Positions 33,723-44,004 of a DNA stretch of 64,000 bases are shown in pieces. The position numbers and the translations under genes were made by a program. The notes below the pieces were generated by a model. It did not search any database and was not told where the DNA came from. It saw only the letters and a program-made list of their open reading frames with translations. Each line of letters opens with the position of its first letter. Within the stretch, counting starts at the first letter, position 1. Origin of the DNA: Symbiodinium natans (Eukaryota > Sar > Dinophyceae > Suessiales > Symbiodiniaceae); assembly GCA_905221605.1 (NCBI GenBank), contig CAJNDS010001724.1, forward strand, positions 299,978-363,977, in the 5' to 3' direction.

Positions 33723-34733
33723 CTGCCGAAGCGGGTCTCGTAGAGGGGTCCCGGGACGGTAGGTTTAGGGTTTAGGGTTTAGGGCTTCTGCCGCGCTGGT
33801 TCCACAGAGACTAGCCCTTCGGCTTTGGGGTGTTCGACAAGGGGGGACTGGTAGCACCCTCGTCCCTTGTCGGGTTCGTGCAGAGATCGCTGGTAGAACC
33901 TAAGGACTTTTCAGAGCTGCTTTCTTGTATGCCCTAAACCCCACAAGTCACATAAGCTTCTCAGCGCTTTCCCCCAGCTTCTACCTGCCACTCCGGACCC
34001 CTGGTCCCGCGCTGTAGAGCTGACGTGTGTTGTTGCCCTTGCATGAAGGGAATGAATTCCCGGACTTGGAGTTTGATACTTGTTCCTTGTAGGTTTAGGG
34101 TTTAGGGTCTGGGGTTAAGGGTTTGGGGTTTGGGGTTTGGGGTTTCGGGGGTATAAGCCTGAAAGTACATGCTCTCGTCCAAAAAACAGATACGCGCGGC
34201 AGGTTGACTTGCAAGGTGTACGGGTCTGACGCACATAGGCTCATGGACCACTATGGCTTGCTGCATGTTGCCGCTTAGAGTGGCAGCTCCTCATGCTAAG
34301 CCACGCTGTTGCATGGGTTTTCTGGGTGTAAGACCATCGGCTTCGGCGGGGGGCATCTGAATGCGACGTGTGCAGGTCATGGGTACCATGCAGACGGAGA
34401 GAGGCTGCCAGACGCTGCTGACCTCCAGGCTGGCCAGTTGCCATACAGTCCCCAAAGAATAGTGCGTCTGAGCGCTGCGCTAAGCCTGTACCTCCAGCAA
34501 CCTTTGCAAAGGTTTGCTCGGTTTTAACAAATCTTCCAATACCATCAGGGAAGAACCTAAGCCCCCAAAGTATGTTTATAAACCCAGAAAACGGACCATT
34601 ATTATTTTTACGATTACTTGTTATTATCAACATCATCTTCATCATCATCAGTATCATTATTATTATTCTTATGTACTATTATTACTTATTACCATGTATT
34701 TATTTTTTGGGGGGGTGTAGGAAACAAAGAAAG

Positions 34734-34766
34734 GAGCGAGCCTTCTCTTCGCCACCGGGGGCATCC
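34734..34766 (+). CDS. B exon, diverged
   Basis: After GAAAG: ERAFSSPPGAS, then GA (GAAACT). AFSSPPGA corresponds to TFSPAA. It follows a TATTAT/CATCAT-rich intron (34600-34715) and a G run. Confidence 0.45.
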
Positions 34767-35375
34767 GAAACTCCCGCCCATCGGCGGGGTGCAGAATCTT
34801 GGTGACATGGACCCTAAGCCCGAAACCCTAAAACCTAAAACCTAAACCCTAAACCCTAAACCTAGTATGTGAACCCAAACAAAAACTCTGGTTCATAGTA
34901 GGGAATGGGCCCTACATAGTCCCTTAAAGGGTATCTATAGGCGGATATAGGGTTCCGTCACTAAGAACCAGCAAGAAACGATTTAAATGGCCCATATCAG
35001 CCCTCCTGCGTCATATCAGGGGCTGTAGGAATTGAGCCCAAGAAGGGTCATAATCACTGATCTCCAAAGGGGTGTATGGTACACAAAGCAGATTGTAGGG
35101 CGTAGGGTATGGGGCCCTAATTCCCCAAACAGCTTACTGTTGGGGTTCTAAATTTATTTAAGGATTGCCGACATTCTGAGGTTGCCGGGTTCCAGGGCGC
35201 CTTGTCTCCCTTTGTCTCCGTTGATCTCCCTTCATGTGGGTGGCTTTGCCGGGTTGCTGTGCTCCTCGCCCCCCTTTGTGTCCCTTCGTCTCCCTTTGTC
35301 TCCTGTCGTCTCCACTGTTTCTTTCATTGACATGCCTTTGACTGTTTGGGGTCTTCGGTGGTGTAGTTTTTGTCT

Positions 35376-35545
35376 ACATGGGCCCTTAATATGGTCCCTT
35401 GCCTCCTCTAATGGGTTCTGAAGTATGGGCCCTTGGGTTGTCTAGGGTATATAAGGGGTATATAAGAAGTCCGGGTTGTCTAGGGTATATAAGGGGTATA
35501 GAAGAAGTCCCTTTTAAGGGGCCCATACTACGGGACCATGTAAAT
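35376..35545. repeat. Family X element
   Basis: CATGGGCCCTTAATATGGTCCC at the left and GGGCCCATACTACGGGACCATG at the right form inverted ends. The centre has GGGTATATAAGGGGTATATAAG and a short internal duplication (35440-35510). Other copies: 1462-1593 and 44553-44622 (partial). Confidence 0.7.
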
Positions 35546-35579
35546 ACCCTTCGATTTTGGGGTTCATGTGGCCACCAAG

Positions 35580-35631
35580 GAAGAGCAGCTCGGGTCGTCC
35601 GCCCCTCTATGCGCGAGATGCACGGACCAAG
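35580..35631 (+). CDS. C exon whose acceptor is the end of a family I-like element
   Basis: Phase 0-to-1, 52 bp, EEQLGSSAPLCARCTDQ, then GA donor (GACAAG). Immediately upstream is GGGTTCATGTGGCCACCAAG, the right end of a family I element, so the element edge forms the AG acceptor. Confidence 0.5.
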
Positions 35632-36621
35632 GACAAGGCAGGAAACGCTGGGAAATCCAACTGTCAGTGCCCTAAGGATCCATGTACCTGCTAGGGTTAG
35701 GGTTTAGGGCTTAGGGTTCTGGATTTTGGGTTTTGGGTTTAGGGTTTAGGCTTAGGGTTTAGGGTATATACTTGGGCACGAGACGGGGTTCCTATATATG
35801 CGATATAGGTGCGGGGTCCCTGAATATACTCCTAACATGGCCCGCGTATTCCCCTTAAGGGGATCCAGAAAGAGGGTCCCCAAACCCAAGGCACAACCTT
35901 CGGCGTCCAAGGTGTCATCCCATGACACCTGGAACGATCCCAAAACCTTCAACCCCACGGTTTAGGGTTTATTTAGGGTTTAGGGTTTAGGGTTTACGGT
36001 TTACGGTTTACGGTTTAGGGTTTAGGGTTTGGGGTTTAGGGTTTAGGGTTTAGGAGGGTCTCTGAAAACTGTGCCGTGGTGTGAAAGGAGGGAACGAGAA
36101 GCAGCAGTGTAGTCGGTCTCAGGTGTACGGGGCTACGGGGCTCAATCCTCTGCTGACTGGCAGCCGCTGCAGCGGTCCGTAGCCCTAAACCCTAAACCCT
36201 AAACCCTAAACCCTTTGGTAGCTTCATGATCCTGTCACTGGGCTCGTCTCCGGGGGGCCGCCCTCAGAAGCAGGCGTGGTCTTTCAGGTGAGCCTGGGAC
36301 AGCCCACTGCGGCTGACTGTATACAGATCTATGTACACATAGTGAGTACTCTGTCGTGTTCGTGCCTGTGAGCCCAGTAACCACTTACCTTTACCTCGGC
36401 TTGTCCCTGCGGAGTGGCCCTCTGGGCTCAGCTAGTTAGGGTTTAGGGTTTAGGGTTTAGGGTTTAGGGTTTAGGGTTTAGGGTTTCGGGTTTAGGGTTT
36501 AGGGTTCCAAAAAACCCTAAACCCCAAACCCTAAACCCTTCGCACTTTTGGTGCGCAACCAAAACCCCAAAGAGCAGCCCTGGCTGAGACCCTGAACCCC
36601 ACACCTTGTCTAATTCTGCAG

Positions 36622-36660
36622 AGGGAGTCAGGGAACGTGGCCCCATCTTCTGGCGTTGAG
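36622..36660 (+). CDS. Possible B exon
   Basis: TCTGCAG acceptor, RESGNVAPSSGVE in phase 0. GNVAPSS weakly resembles RNVTFSP. No GN donor follows directly (AGACTT), so this is a weak call. Confidence 0.28.
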
Positions 36661-37679
36661 AGACTTAGGGTTAGTATCCCTTGAAGGGTTTCAGGGGTGT
36701 ATGCAGTTGCAATTCCCAAATTCCCCACTGAGGACCGGTAAACCCTAGCCCTAAGCCCGAAACCCTAAACCCCAAACCCTAAACCCCAAACACCTAACCC
36801 TTAAGCCTTAAACCCTAAACCCTACGGAGCGAACAAAACTCTAAACCCTAAACCCCAGGTTCTTCCGAAGCTCCTGGCCAAGCTCGTCGGCCATCTGGCA
36901 GAGGAGGCACCTGTACAATCCAGGTCGAGACCCAGCTCCACCGACTCAACTCCGCAGATTATTTAGGGTCAGGTTTAGGGTTTAGGGTTTAGGGTTTAGG
37001 GTGTTTTTTGGGGGGGTGTGGGCTGAGAGTTTAGGACTGAGGGTTCGCGATCTCGGGCTTGCTCGGCGTGCCTTGTGTTCAGAGGTTGTGGGGGGTTTGG
37101 CAGTTTTCAGGATCCAGGGACCAGCATCTTTGCGGAAGCTGCGCAGCAAACCCCACGGGCTGTGAAACCACACTGAAATCATCTAACTACCAAGCCAAGG
37201 GTGTTGGTCCCTTAACCCCAAACCCTACACGCTAAACTAAACCATAAACCCTAAACCCTGTCAGGATGTATGCGGTTCTTAGCTTCCCGTCACTGTGAAG
37301 TTTCATGCTGCACCCGAGTTGCTGCGCGCCATCGTCAAACCAAGCCCCATAAGCCTTGAAGCCCGACTCCTAAACCCTAAACCCTAAACCCTAAACCCTA
37401 AACTCCAAACTCCTAAACCCTAAATGCTTGCGCCAGCTGTGCGAGTCGAAGCAAGAATTCCAGGACCCTAGACCTTCTGAACCGGAAACCCGACAGAAAG
37501 CAATATCCCGACGTAAACCCTAAGCCCTCAACCGAACGATGCTAGAGACAGGACTGAGTAAACCCAAACCCCAAACTCCAAACCCCAAACTCCAAACCCT
37601 CAACCCCAAACCCCAAACCCCCCAAACCCCAAAAACCCCAAACCCCAAAAACCCCAAACCCCAAACCCCAAACCCCAAA

Positions 37680-37745
37680 CCCCAAACCCTAAACCCTAAA
37701 CCCTAAACCCTAAACCCTAAGCCCTAAACCCTACACCCTAAACCC
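37680..37745 (-). repeat. CCCTAAA/CCCCAAA array
   Basis: A run of CCCCAAA units (37555-37686) grades into CCCTAAA (37687-37745), ending just before the A exon at 37758. Confidence 0.9.
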
Positions 37746-37757
37746 TACCCGTGTCAG

Positions 37758-37810
37758 GAGCGGCGTGGGTGCCCAGGCAGCTCACCAAGGCGCCCGACGC
37801 GCGCGGAGAG
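37758..37810 (+). CDS. A exon, diverged, GA donor
   Basis: GTGTCAG acceptor, exactly 53 bp, phase 1-to-0, GAAWVPRQLTKAPDARGE, ending GAG before GAGGGC. Length, phase and the aligned pattern G(T/A)xxVxxxxLxxxxDxxxE fit type A although few residues are identical. Confidence 0.55.
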
Positions 37811-39190
37811 GAGGGCCACCACCGTGAACCTGGTCTCTGGATTTAGGGTTTAGGGCTAGGGTTTAGGGCTAGGGTTTAGGGCTAGGGTTTAGGGTTTAGG
37901 GTTTAGGGTTTAGGGTTTAGGGTTTAGGGCTTTGGGTTTGGGGTTTCGGGCTTGGGGTTTAGGGTTTGGGGAACTCGAAACCCCAAGCCCCAAACTCGAA
38001 CCCTTCAAACCCTAGGATCCGGGCTCAGGAAGGGAAGCTTGGGGTTGTTTGGAGTTCTACGGCTCAGGATTTCAGGGCTTGTTTTTTGGAGTTCCCTAAG
38101 GCTAAGCCCTAAGCCTAAGGCTTAAACCCTAAACCCTAAGCCTTAAACCTTAAACCCTAAACCCTAAACCCTAAACCCCTGGGATCTGCATGAAGCCCCC
38201 CCCCCCCCCTGAAGCCCTAAAATTGTTTTGGAGGTGCATGGGTATGCAGAAGTAGAGTTAGACGTACCCTTTTTTCAGGGTTTAAGATTTAGGGTGTCGG
38301 TTCCCGTACTTTCAGCCTTACTTTTAAGAACCCATGAACTTCCAAGTATAAAGCCTATATAGAAGTAAGCAGCTAAGGGTTTAGCGTAGACCAAGTAGCA
38401 AAAATTCCTTGGGGACCAAAGGAACCCAGAAATTGGGGGGGGGGGGGGGGGGGGGCGGGGGTCGTATATGCTAATACTCCAATTCCTATTCATCTCGACC
38501 CCAAGGTTCTCGAATTCACGACGAAACCAAGTAAGTGCAATCAAGCTGTTCAATGAAATTTGAGTTCTGCGTTGGTGGGGAGTTCTAAACCTTAAGCCTT
38601 AAGCCCTGAACCCTAAACCCTAAACCCTAAACCCTAAACCCTAAACCCTAAACCCTAAACCCCTGAACAATCTCTGTGTTTCAAGAGCTTATCGGGTTTT
38701 GGTTTGGGGTTTAGGGTGCTCTACGAGCACCGCAGAAAGCTCGGGGTTCAAAGGGTTTAGGGTTTAGGGTTTAGGGATTAGGGCTTAGGGTTTAGGGTTT
38801 AGGGCTTAGGGTTTAGGGTTTAGGGCCTTTAGGGCTAGGGTTTAGGGACTTAGGGGCTAGTAGGGATGTAGGGATTTGTGAGAATTCGGTTTGGGGATGG
38901 ATTTGAAGGGCTTTGGCTGTATTGGGATTCAGAGTACAGGATTCAGCATTGAAGCCCCGAACCCTAAACCCTAATCCCTAAACCCAAAACCCAAAACCCA
39001 AAACCCAAAACCCAAAACCCAAAACCCTAGCCCTAAACCCTAAACTCCTAAACCCTAAGATCGAAACTTCACAGCCCTGAGCGCGAGACCCAGGATTATT
39101 TCCAGCGGGCAGGGTGCGGCTAAGCTGGCCCTGACCACCGTCTGCCTGGAGAAGCCTCCGCCGCCCCAGCTCCTTGGGACGCAGACGAAT

Positions 39191-39411
39191 CCTTGGGGAA
39201 GAAATGAACCCTACGACAGGCTGGGGTTTAGGGTTTAGGGTTTAGGGTTTAGGGTTTAGGGTTTAGGGTTTAGGGTTTAGGGTTTAGGGTTTAGGGTTTA
39301 GGGTTTAGGGATGTGTAGGGTTTAGGGTTTAGGGTTCATAGTACCTGAATAGGAATCATAGTAGTATAGGACATGTGACCCCCAATTTGAGGGTTCATGT
39401 CGTCCCCAAGG
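39191..39411. repeat. Family I element split by a TTTAGGG array
   Basis: Left part CCTTGGGGAAGAAATGAACC (39191-39223), then TTTAGGG array (39224-39308 plus a short second run), then the rest TTCATAGTACC..ATAGTAGTATAGGACATGTGACC..GGGTTCATGTCGTCCCCAAGG. The array lies where other copies read continuously. Confidence 0.8.
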
Positions 39412-39970
39412 ATATAGAAGTCCTTGTTTTTCTACGTCTTGCTAGGGTCTATACACCTTGTGCTGCTCTTCCTCGAATTTGTGTGCAGAGAAAACCCTAA
39501 ACCGGGACAAAAGGCTGATGTGAGGCTTGTGGCGTGTCGGTGTTGAATTCTACTTTAGGGGTGGGGGGGAGGGTGGCCTGACCAGAGTTGAGCTTGTGTT
39601 CAGGGTTTCGGGGTTCAGGGTTTAGAGGCGTAACCCTAAACCCGAAGCCCTGAACCCTAAACCCTAAACCGCTCTTCCTTCAACCGAACCCAGGAGACCC
39701 AACCTGAAACCCACCCTACATCCGCGCATGCAGGAGTCCCAGCAAGCTTGTCCGAGTCCAGGTTGGGTCATGGGCAGTTATAGGGTTATAAGTATGGTAA
39801 CTCCTACTTACAACCCGATGTAGGCTACTTAGAACCCTTCTTATAAGTACCCATGAACCTCCAAGTAAAGCCCAGCAACCCAGCAACCCAGCAATCCCTA
39901 AACCCTAAACCCTAAACCCTAAACCCTAAACCCTAAACCCTAAACCCTAAACCCTAAACCCCCCCCCAAG

Positions 39971-40010
39971 GAGCCCGGAGAAGCCTCACCCGAGCTCGGC
40001 GCCGGCCCGG
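39971..40010 (+). CDS. C exon
   Basis: CCAAG acceptor, EPGEASPELGAGP plus one base, then GT donor (GTGGTG). Phase 0-to-1. EPG..EASP matches the C exon at 50948 (EPGTDDSSEEASP). Confidence 0.55.
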
Positions 40011-40882
40011 GTGGTGTCCATGGAGCGCCTCATAGCCCTTTGGGCTGCTTGTGAAGGGTTTAGGGTTTAGGGTTAGGGGGTTTGGGGTTTAGGGTTTGGG
40101 GTTAGGGGTTGGGGGTTTAGGGTCTTGGCTTTGGGGGGGGGGGAGGTTTAGGATTCAGGGTTTGGGGGTTCAGGGTTTACAGGGCTTAGGGTTGGGTATA
40201 GGACTCCCACGGGATACGAGCCACCCTCACACCTCAATGAGACTGAGTCGAGAGCAGCACAGGCCTTGGCGCAGCCAAAGCGGCGGAAGACCAAGCACGA
40301 GGAGGAAACGGTCTCTATTGCGCGTGCAGGGCGCGCAAGAGCCAAGTGTTTGGGGTGTGATGAGTGTAGGAACAACCATAAGCCCTGCACTGAGCCCTAA
40401 AGCCTAAAAGCCTGCCTGAAGAAAGTTGGTTTTGCTACAGGCGAACTCATGAGGAAGCATCGTCTAACTTCTCTCAAGCTTTGGGACCATTTGCTGCCTG
40501 AATAGGGTTTGGGGTTAGGGGTACGATATTCGGGGGTAAACCCTACCTAGACCTTGAAAAACCCAAGAAAAAGCAAGTTGCTTCTCAAAGGCCTGAAGAT
40601 CCCGGATCTCGAAATACGTGTGTTGCACGATGGGTTTTTGCGGGTTCCCGACGGTTTTGTATGGGTTTCCGACGGTTTTTTACGGGTTCTAAAAGAGCTG
40701 CGTTACCATAGAACCAGGTTTTAGTCGCAGAAACCCGGTTTTTTAGCAACATCTCCTGAGAACGCGGTTCCTGCATATCGCCCCACTTTTTTCAGGGCTT
40801 TGAGGGGTCTAGGTAAACCCTAAACCCTGAACTTTAAACCCTAATTAATCCCTAAACCCGAAACCCCACCCTTAGAAGCCAG

Positions 40883-40937
40883 AGAGGAGCTGGCAGCCGA
40901 GACTGGCCCGCAGATGCTGGGCCGACCCGCCCCAAAG
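40883..40937 (+). CDS. C exon
   Basis: CCAG acceptor, RGAGSRDWPADAGPTRPK, 55 bp in phase 0-to-1, ending AAAG before GCTGCG. The RPK|G end matches the PRK|G ending of type C. Confidence 0.5.
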
Positions 40938-42293
40938 GCTGCGCCTCGCTCCGGCAAAGAGGCGACTGCGTTAGGGTTTAGGGGTTAGGGTTTAGGGTTT
41001 GGGGTTTAGGTTTTAGGGTTTAGGGTTTAGGGTTTGGGGTTTGGGGTTTGGGGTTTGGGGTTTTTATAGGCTTCTAGTGGGTTTTTCTGGGTGGTTGATC
41101 GGGTTGAATAGGGTTGAATAGGGTCTAACCGGTTTTTTTTAAGGGGTTTTTATGGGACTGTTAGGAGGGTTTGTAAGGGGGTTTTGTAGGGTTTTAATTG
41201 GGTTGATTCGGGGCTAAATCGGGTTTAATCGGGGGTTTATGGTTGTTTTCCAGGTTTCGGTGCTGCCCCAATCTGTTTAGATCGGGTCTGAGGGCTTGGG
41301 CTCTTTTGTTTCGGGAGGGTCATGTTCCATCCCTTTTGTAGGGTTTTGACCCAACAACGCGGCTAGTTTTTGTGTCATTTAAGGTACACTCTTCGAATGC
41401 ATTCGTCTAGATGAGTCTCAGGTTATACATCGTTTTGTGGCGTTTTTTTCTTCATGGGAAAGGTAAACTCTGAACCCTAGACCCTGGACGCAAGCATTCC
41501 GCAGGAACGCCCTGCCTCCCGGTCCAATCGCCCGGGCCCGGCGGGTGCCCCCACGCCTGTGCCACTCAGTTGTCTTATGTTGCTAGAGGGTGGGTAGCGT
41601 GTAGAAAAAGGGGGTTTATTGAGTAAGCGTCCTTAGGCTAGCCATTGAATAGTTTTTCCTGTGGGAGCTAGCCTGTAAACTCTTCTCCTAAGCTGGCCCA
41701 CTAGTGATGTGATTGCGGAGGTAGGCTTTCAAGCGTTGAGAGTTTTAGAGGTTTAATGGCCGGGGTTGGGGAGGTGAAGCGAGGTAAAACCCCTGCCGAG
41801 CTCTCATTCGCACTATCGGTGGACTTGCTGGGGTTGGTTGTGGCTTGGGGTGTGGGTTCAGACTAGACGGCTGAGAGGGAGGGGCGACGTACAAGGAAAG
41901 AAGTATGTAAGTTTGCCAGATGGTCAGTTCTCTAAGTTATGGTTCCTTTTGGGGTTACTCTTACAAGGCGGCCCCTAACATATTTAGGGCCACCCCAAAA
42001 GAGGGACCGCAATTACGAGAACTCACCACATGTGGCTCCTTTGCCACAAGCAGCTGCAAAGGCCCAAGCCGCAAGCTGCGACTGTCCAGCAACTTGCCGG
42101 CTTCTGGAGGTTTCGCCGCATGCTGTTGTGCCAACGAAGCGCGTGCCATGCTTTGAGGGAGGCTGAGTCTGAGGCATACCCATGTCAGAGCCGCTGTCTA
42201 CAGAGGGTTCGACCATCTTGGATAGATCATGATTAGCATAAGGTAGCATAGCTGACATATCTCACATGCAGCCTAGCTTGCTTTCATCTACAG
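40938..42293. other. No confident gene
   Basis: TTTGGGG/TTTAGGG variants up to 41070, then GGGTTTTTA..-rich sequence, then mostly unique sequence (41270-42290). Several short ORFs exist on both strands (41920-42236) but none has a recognisable family or splice-phase match. Confidence 0.5.
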
Positions 42294-42752
42294 CTGGAAG
42301 TTGAGCAGCCAAGGCAAGCACAGGCCCCAGCCGGAGGGCAGCCCGGCAAAGAGAGCAGGAAGGGCGCCAGCCACCCCAGCGCCCCCAATGTCAGAGCCCA
42401 AGCCAACCACAAAGACCGAGCCTCGCCTGCCCCCGGGCCGGGCAAAGCCACCCAGGCGCCCGCTCCCAAGCCAAAGGCTTCGAGCGGAGCCCGCAACGGC
42501 AGCCGGGAAAAGGCGACAGCTCCACATTCTGCATCCCCACCCACAGGTTCTGCAGATCCCCCAAGCGCCCCAAGCGCCCGAAGCGCCCCAAGCGCCGATA
42601 TCAAGCCGGCCGAGCCCCAGCAACCGACCCCGAGCTCCAATCTTCCAGCCGAGCCGCAGCAAGAGACCCCGAGCCCCAAGTTGCCGGAGTCTCCGGCGCG
42701 CGTGGGCCTAGGGACCTCGATCCAAAGCTCGAGCCTGGGCTGCACTACTTGA
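42294..42752 (+). CDS. Ala/Pro/Ser-rich terminal exon
   Basis: After CATCTACAG the frame reads LEVEQPRQAQAPAGGQ and stays open for 152 codons to TGA at 42750-42752. Low-complexity but patterned: PSAPSARSAPSAD, PAEPQQPTPSSNLPAEPQQ, ETPSPKLPESPAR. The first residues (EVE) and the SP/AP/GK content recall C exons, so it may be the C-terminal tail of an A-B-C gene. It is probably disordered. Codons have GC-rich third positions. An antisense ORF and a +2 frame ORF over the same DNA are shadows. Confidence 0.45.
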   Translation: MEVEQPRQAQAPAGGQPGKESRKGASHPSAPNVRAQANHKDRASPAPGPGKATQAPAPKPKASSGARNGSREKATAPHSASPPTGSADPPSAPSARSAPSADIKPAEPQQPTPSSNLPAEPQQETPSPKLPESPARVGLGTSIQSSSLGCTT

Positions 42753-42773
42753 CATTGGGGGCATACGCGGGGG

Positions 42774-42777
<4 letters not shown>

Positions 42778-42826
<49 letters not shown>
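42778..42826 (+). repeat. (GA)n microsatellite
   Basis: Pure GA repeats of about 46 bp just after the stop of the Ala/Pro/Ser-rich exon. Confidence 0.97.
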
Positions 42827-42829
<3 letters not shown>

Positions 42830-42983
42830 GAGAGCGTAAGAGTGGAGAGTGAAAGAGAAAGATGAATAGCCTACACCACTTTTTTACGTGGCAACGCACA
42901 AACGGCGCAAACTTCGTGGGCAAGGCACCGGTAAGGTCCGGTGGGCCTTGCCTACGAATATGTGCACGTTGTGCACCTTGCCC

Positions 42984-43205
42984 ATGAAAGGCCCCCCTGG
43001 TTCTTCGTGGGGAATTTTGGGCCCTATATATACCCTTCAAGGGGTTATATAGGGCCCTATATATGCCCTTCAAGGGAATATATAGGGTCTTATATAGACC
43101 CTTCAAGGGATTATATAGGGTCCTATATAGACCCTTCAAGGGATTATATAGGGCCCTATATATACCTTTCAAGGGATTATATAGGCTCATTCCCTACTAA
43201 GAACC
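42984..43205. repeat. Family VIII element with five internal 33-bp repeats
   Basis: Ends CCTGGTTCTTCGTGGGGAAT and ATTCCCTACTAAGAACCAG pair. Between them a 33-bp unit (CCCTATATATACCCTTCAAGG..) starts at 43022, 43055, 43088, 43121 and 43154. Each unit is itself nearly palindromic around CCCTTCAAGGG. Because 33 is a multiple of three, both strands show repetitive ORFs (YIGPYIYPSRD and similar) that are not genes. Confidence 0.85.
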
Positions 43206-43525
43206 AGCCAGAAGGACGGGCCTGCCTTGCCTGCGAAAAGCGTGCCTTGCCCACGAAAGTTTATGCCTTACCTGCCAAAGTGTGGGCTGGTTTAGGGTTT
43301 AGGGTTTAGGGTTTAGGGTTTAGGGTTTAGGGTTTAGGGTTTAGGGTTGGTTGGTCATGGCAAAGTACAAACTGTCGCAGGGGCAAGGCGCAAGCTCTCT
43401 TGGGCAAGAGACGACGTGTCGCAGCTTTAGGGTTCGGCATTGGAAACCCTAAATCCTAAACCCTAAACCCTAAACCCTAAACCCTCCTATTGACCCTTGG
43501 GATTTGACAGCTCCCCCGGTGGCAG

Positions 43526-43596
43526 GAATTCAGAAACTGACGATCGGCCTGCGTCGCCTTTTCAGGCAGAGGGGGAGGACCTTACCCAGACTCAGG
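43526..43596 (+). CDS. Possible composite exon (C-like plus A-like end)
   Basis: After GGCAG the frame NSETDDRPASPFQ continues into AEGEDLTQTQE and ends GAG directly before GTTTAGGG. The donor GT would be the first bases of the TTTAGGG array (43598-43739). The acidic, SP-containing composition fits the exon family, but the start phase does not match a C exon. Confidence 0.38.
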
Positions 43597-43597
43597 A

Positions 43598-43739
43598 GGT
43601 TTAGGGTTTAGGGTTAGGGTTTAGGGTTTAGGGTTTAGGGTTTAGGGTTTAGGGTTTAGGGTTTAGGGTTTAGGGTTTAGGGTTTAGGGTTTAGGGTTTA
43701 GGGTTTAGGGTTTAGGGTTTAGGGTTTAGGGTTTAGGGT
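43598..43739 (+). repeat. TTTAGGG array abutting a splice donor
   Basis: About 142 bp of TTTAGGG units beginning at the end of the candidate exon (CAGGAG|GTTTAGGG). Confidence 0.93.
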
Positions 43740-43926
43740 GCGCAAGGCGCAATCTTCCGCCTCTCTTCTGCAATCGGCGAATCCTGTTGAACTGATCACT
43801 GATTTTCGGAGTGCACACTTGGCGGTCTCCTGCGTCCTGTCTCACAGGGTTTAGGGTTTAGGGTTTAGGGCTAGGGTTTAGGGTTTAGGGTTTGCCTCAC
43901 AAAACTTGACGGAGTCCCGTGCGCAG

Positions 43927-44004
43927 GACGAGCTGGAGGCTTCCTACACGCACGAGTTCGAGTTCGACGAGGAGAGATCGCGTTTTTGTGCAAAGAAGGC
44001 TTGA
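43927..44004 (+). CDS. D-like terminal exon
   Basis: GCGCAG acceptor, DELEASYTHEFEFDEE then RSRFCAKKA and TGA. Rich in Glu, Asp and Phe like the other D exons, but it starts in phase 0. Confidence 0.45.
   Translation, partial: DELEASYTHEFEFDEERSRFCAKKA

Noticed and set aside
42150-42178. Possible A exon ending EAESE before GCATAC
   Set aside because: No acceptor in phase 1 is available in the open frame, and the DLPDDD core is absent.
42284-42745. 153-residue minus-strand ORF, Gly/Ala/Leu-rich
   Set aside because: It is the complement of the patterned Ala/Pro/Ser-rich frame, which has a proper acceptor, stop and internal repeats.
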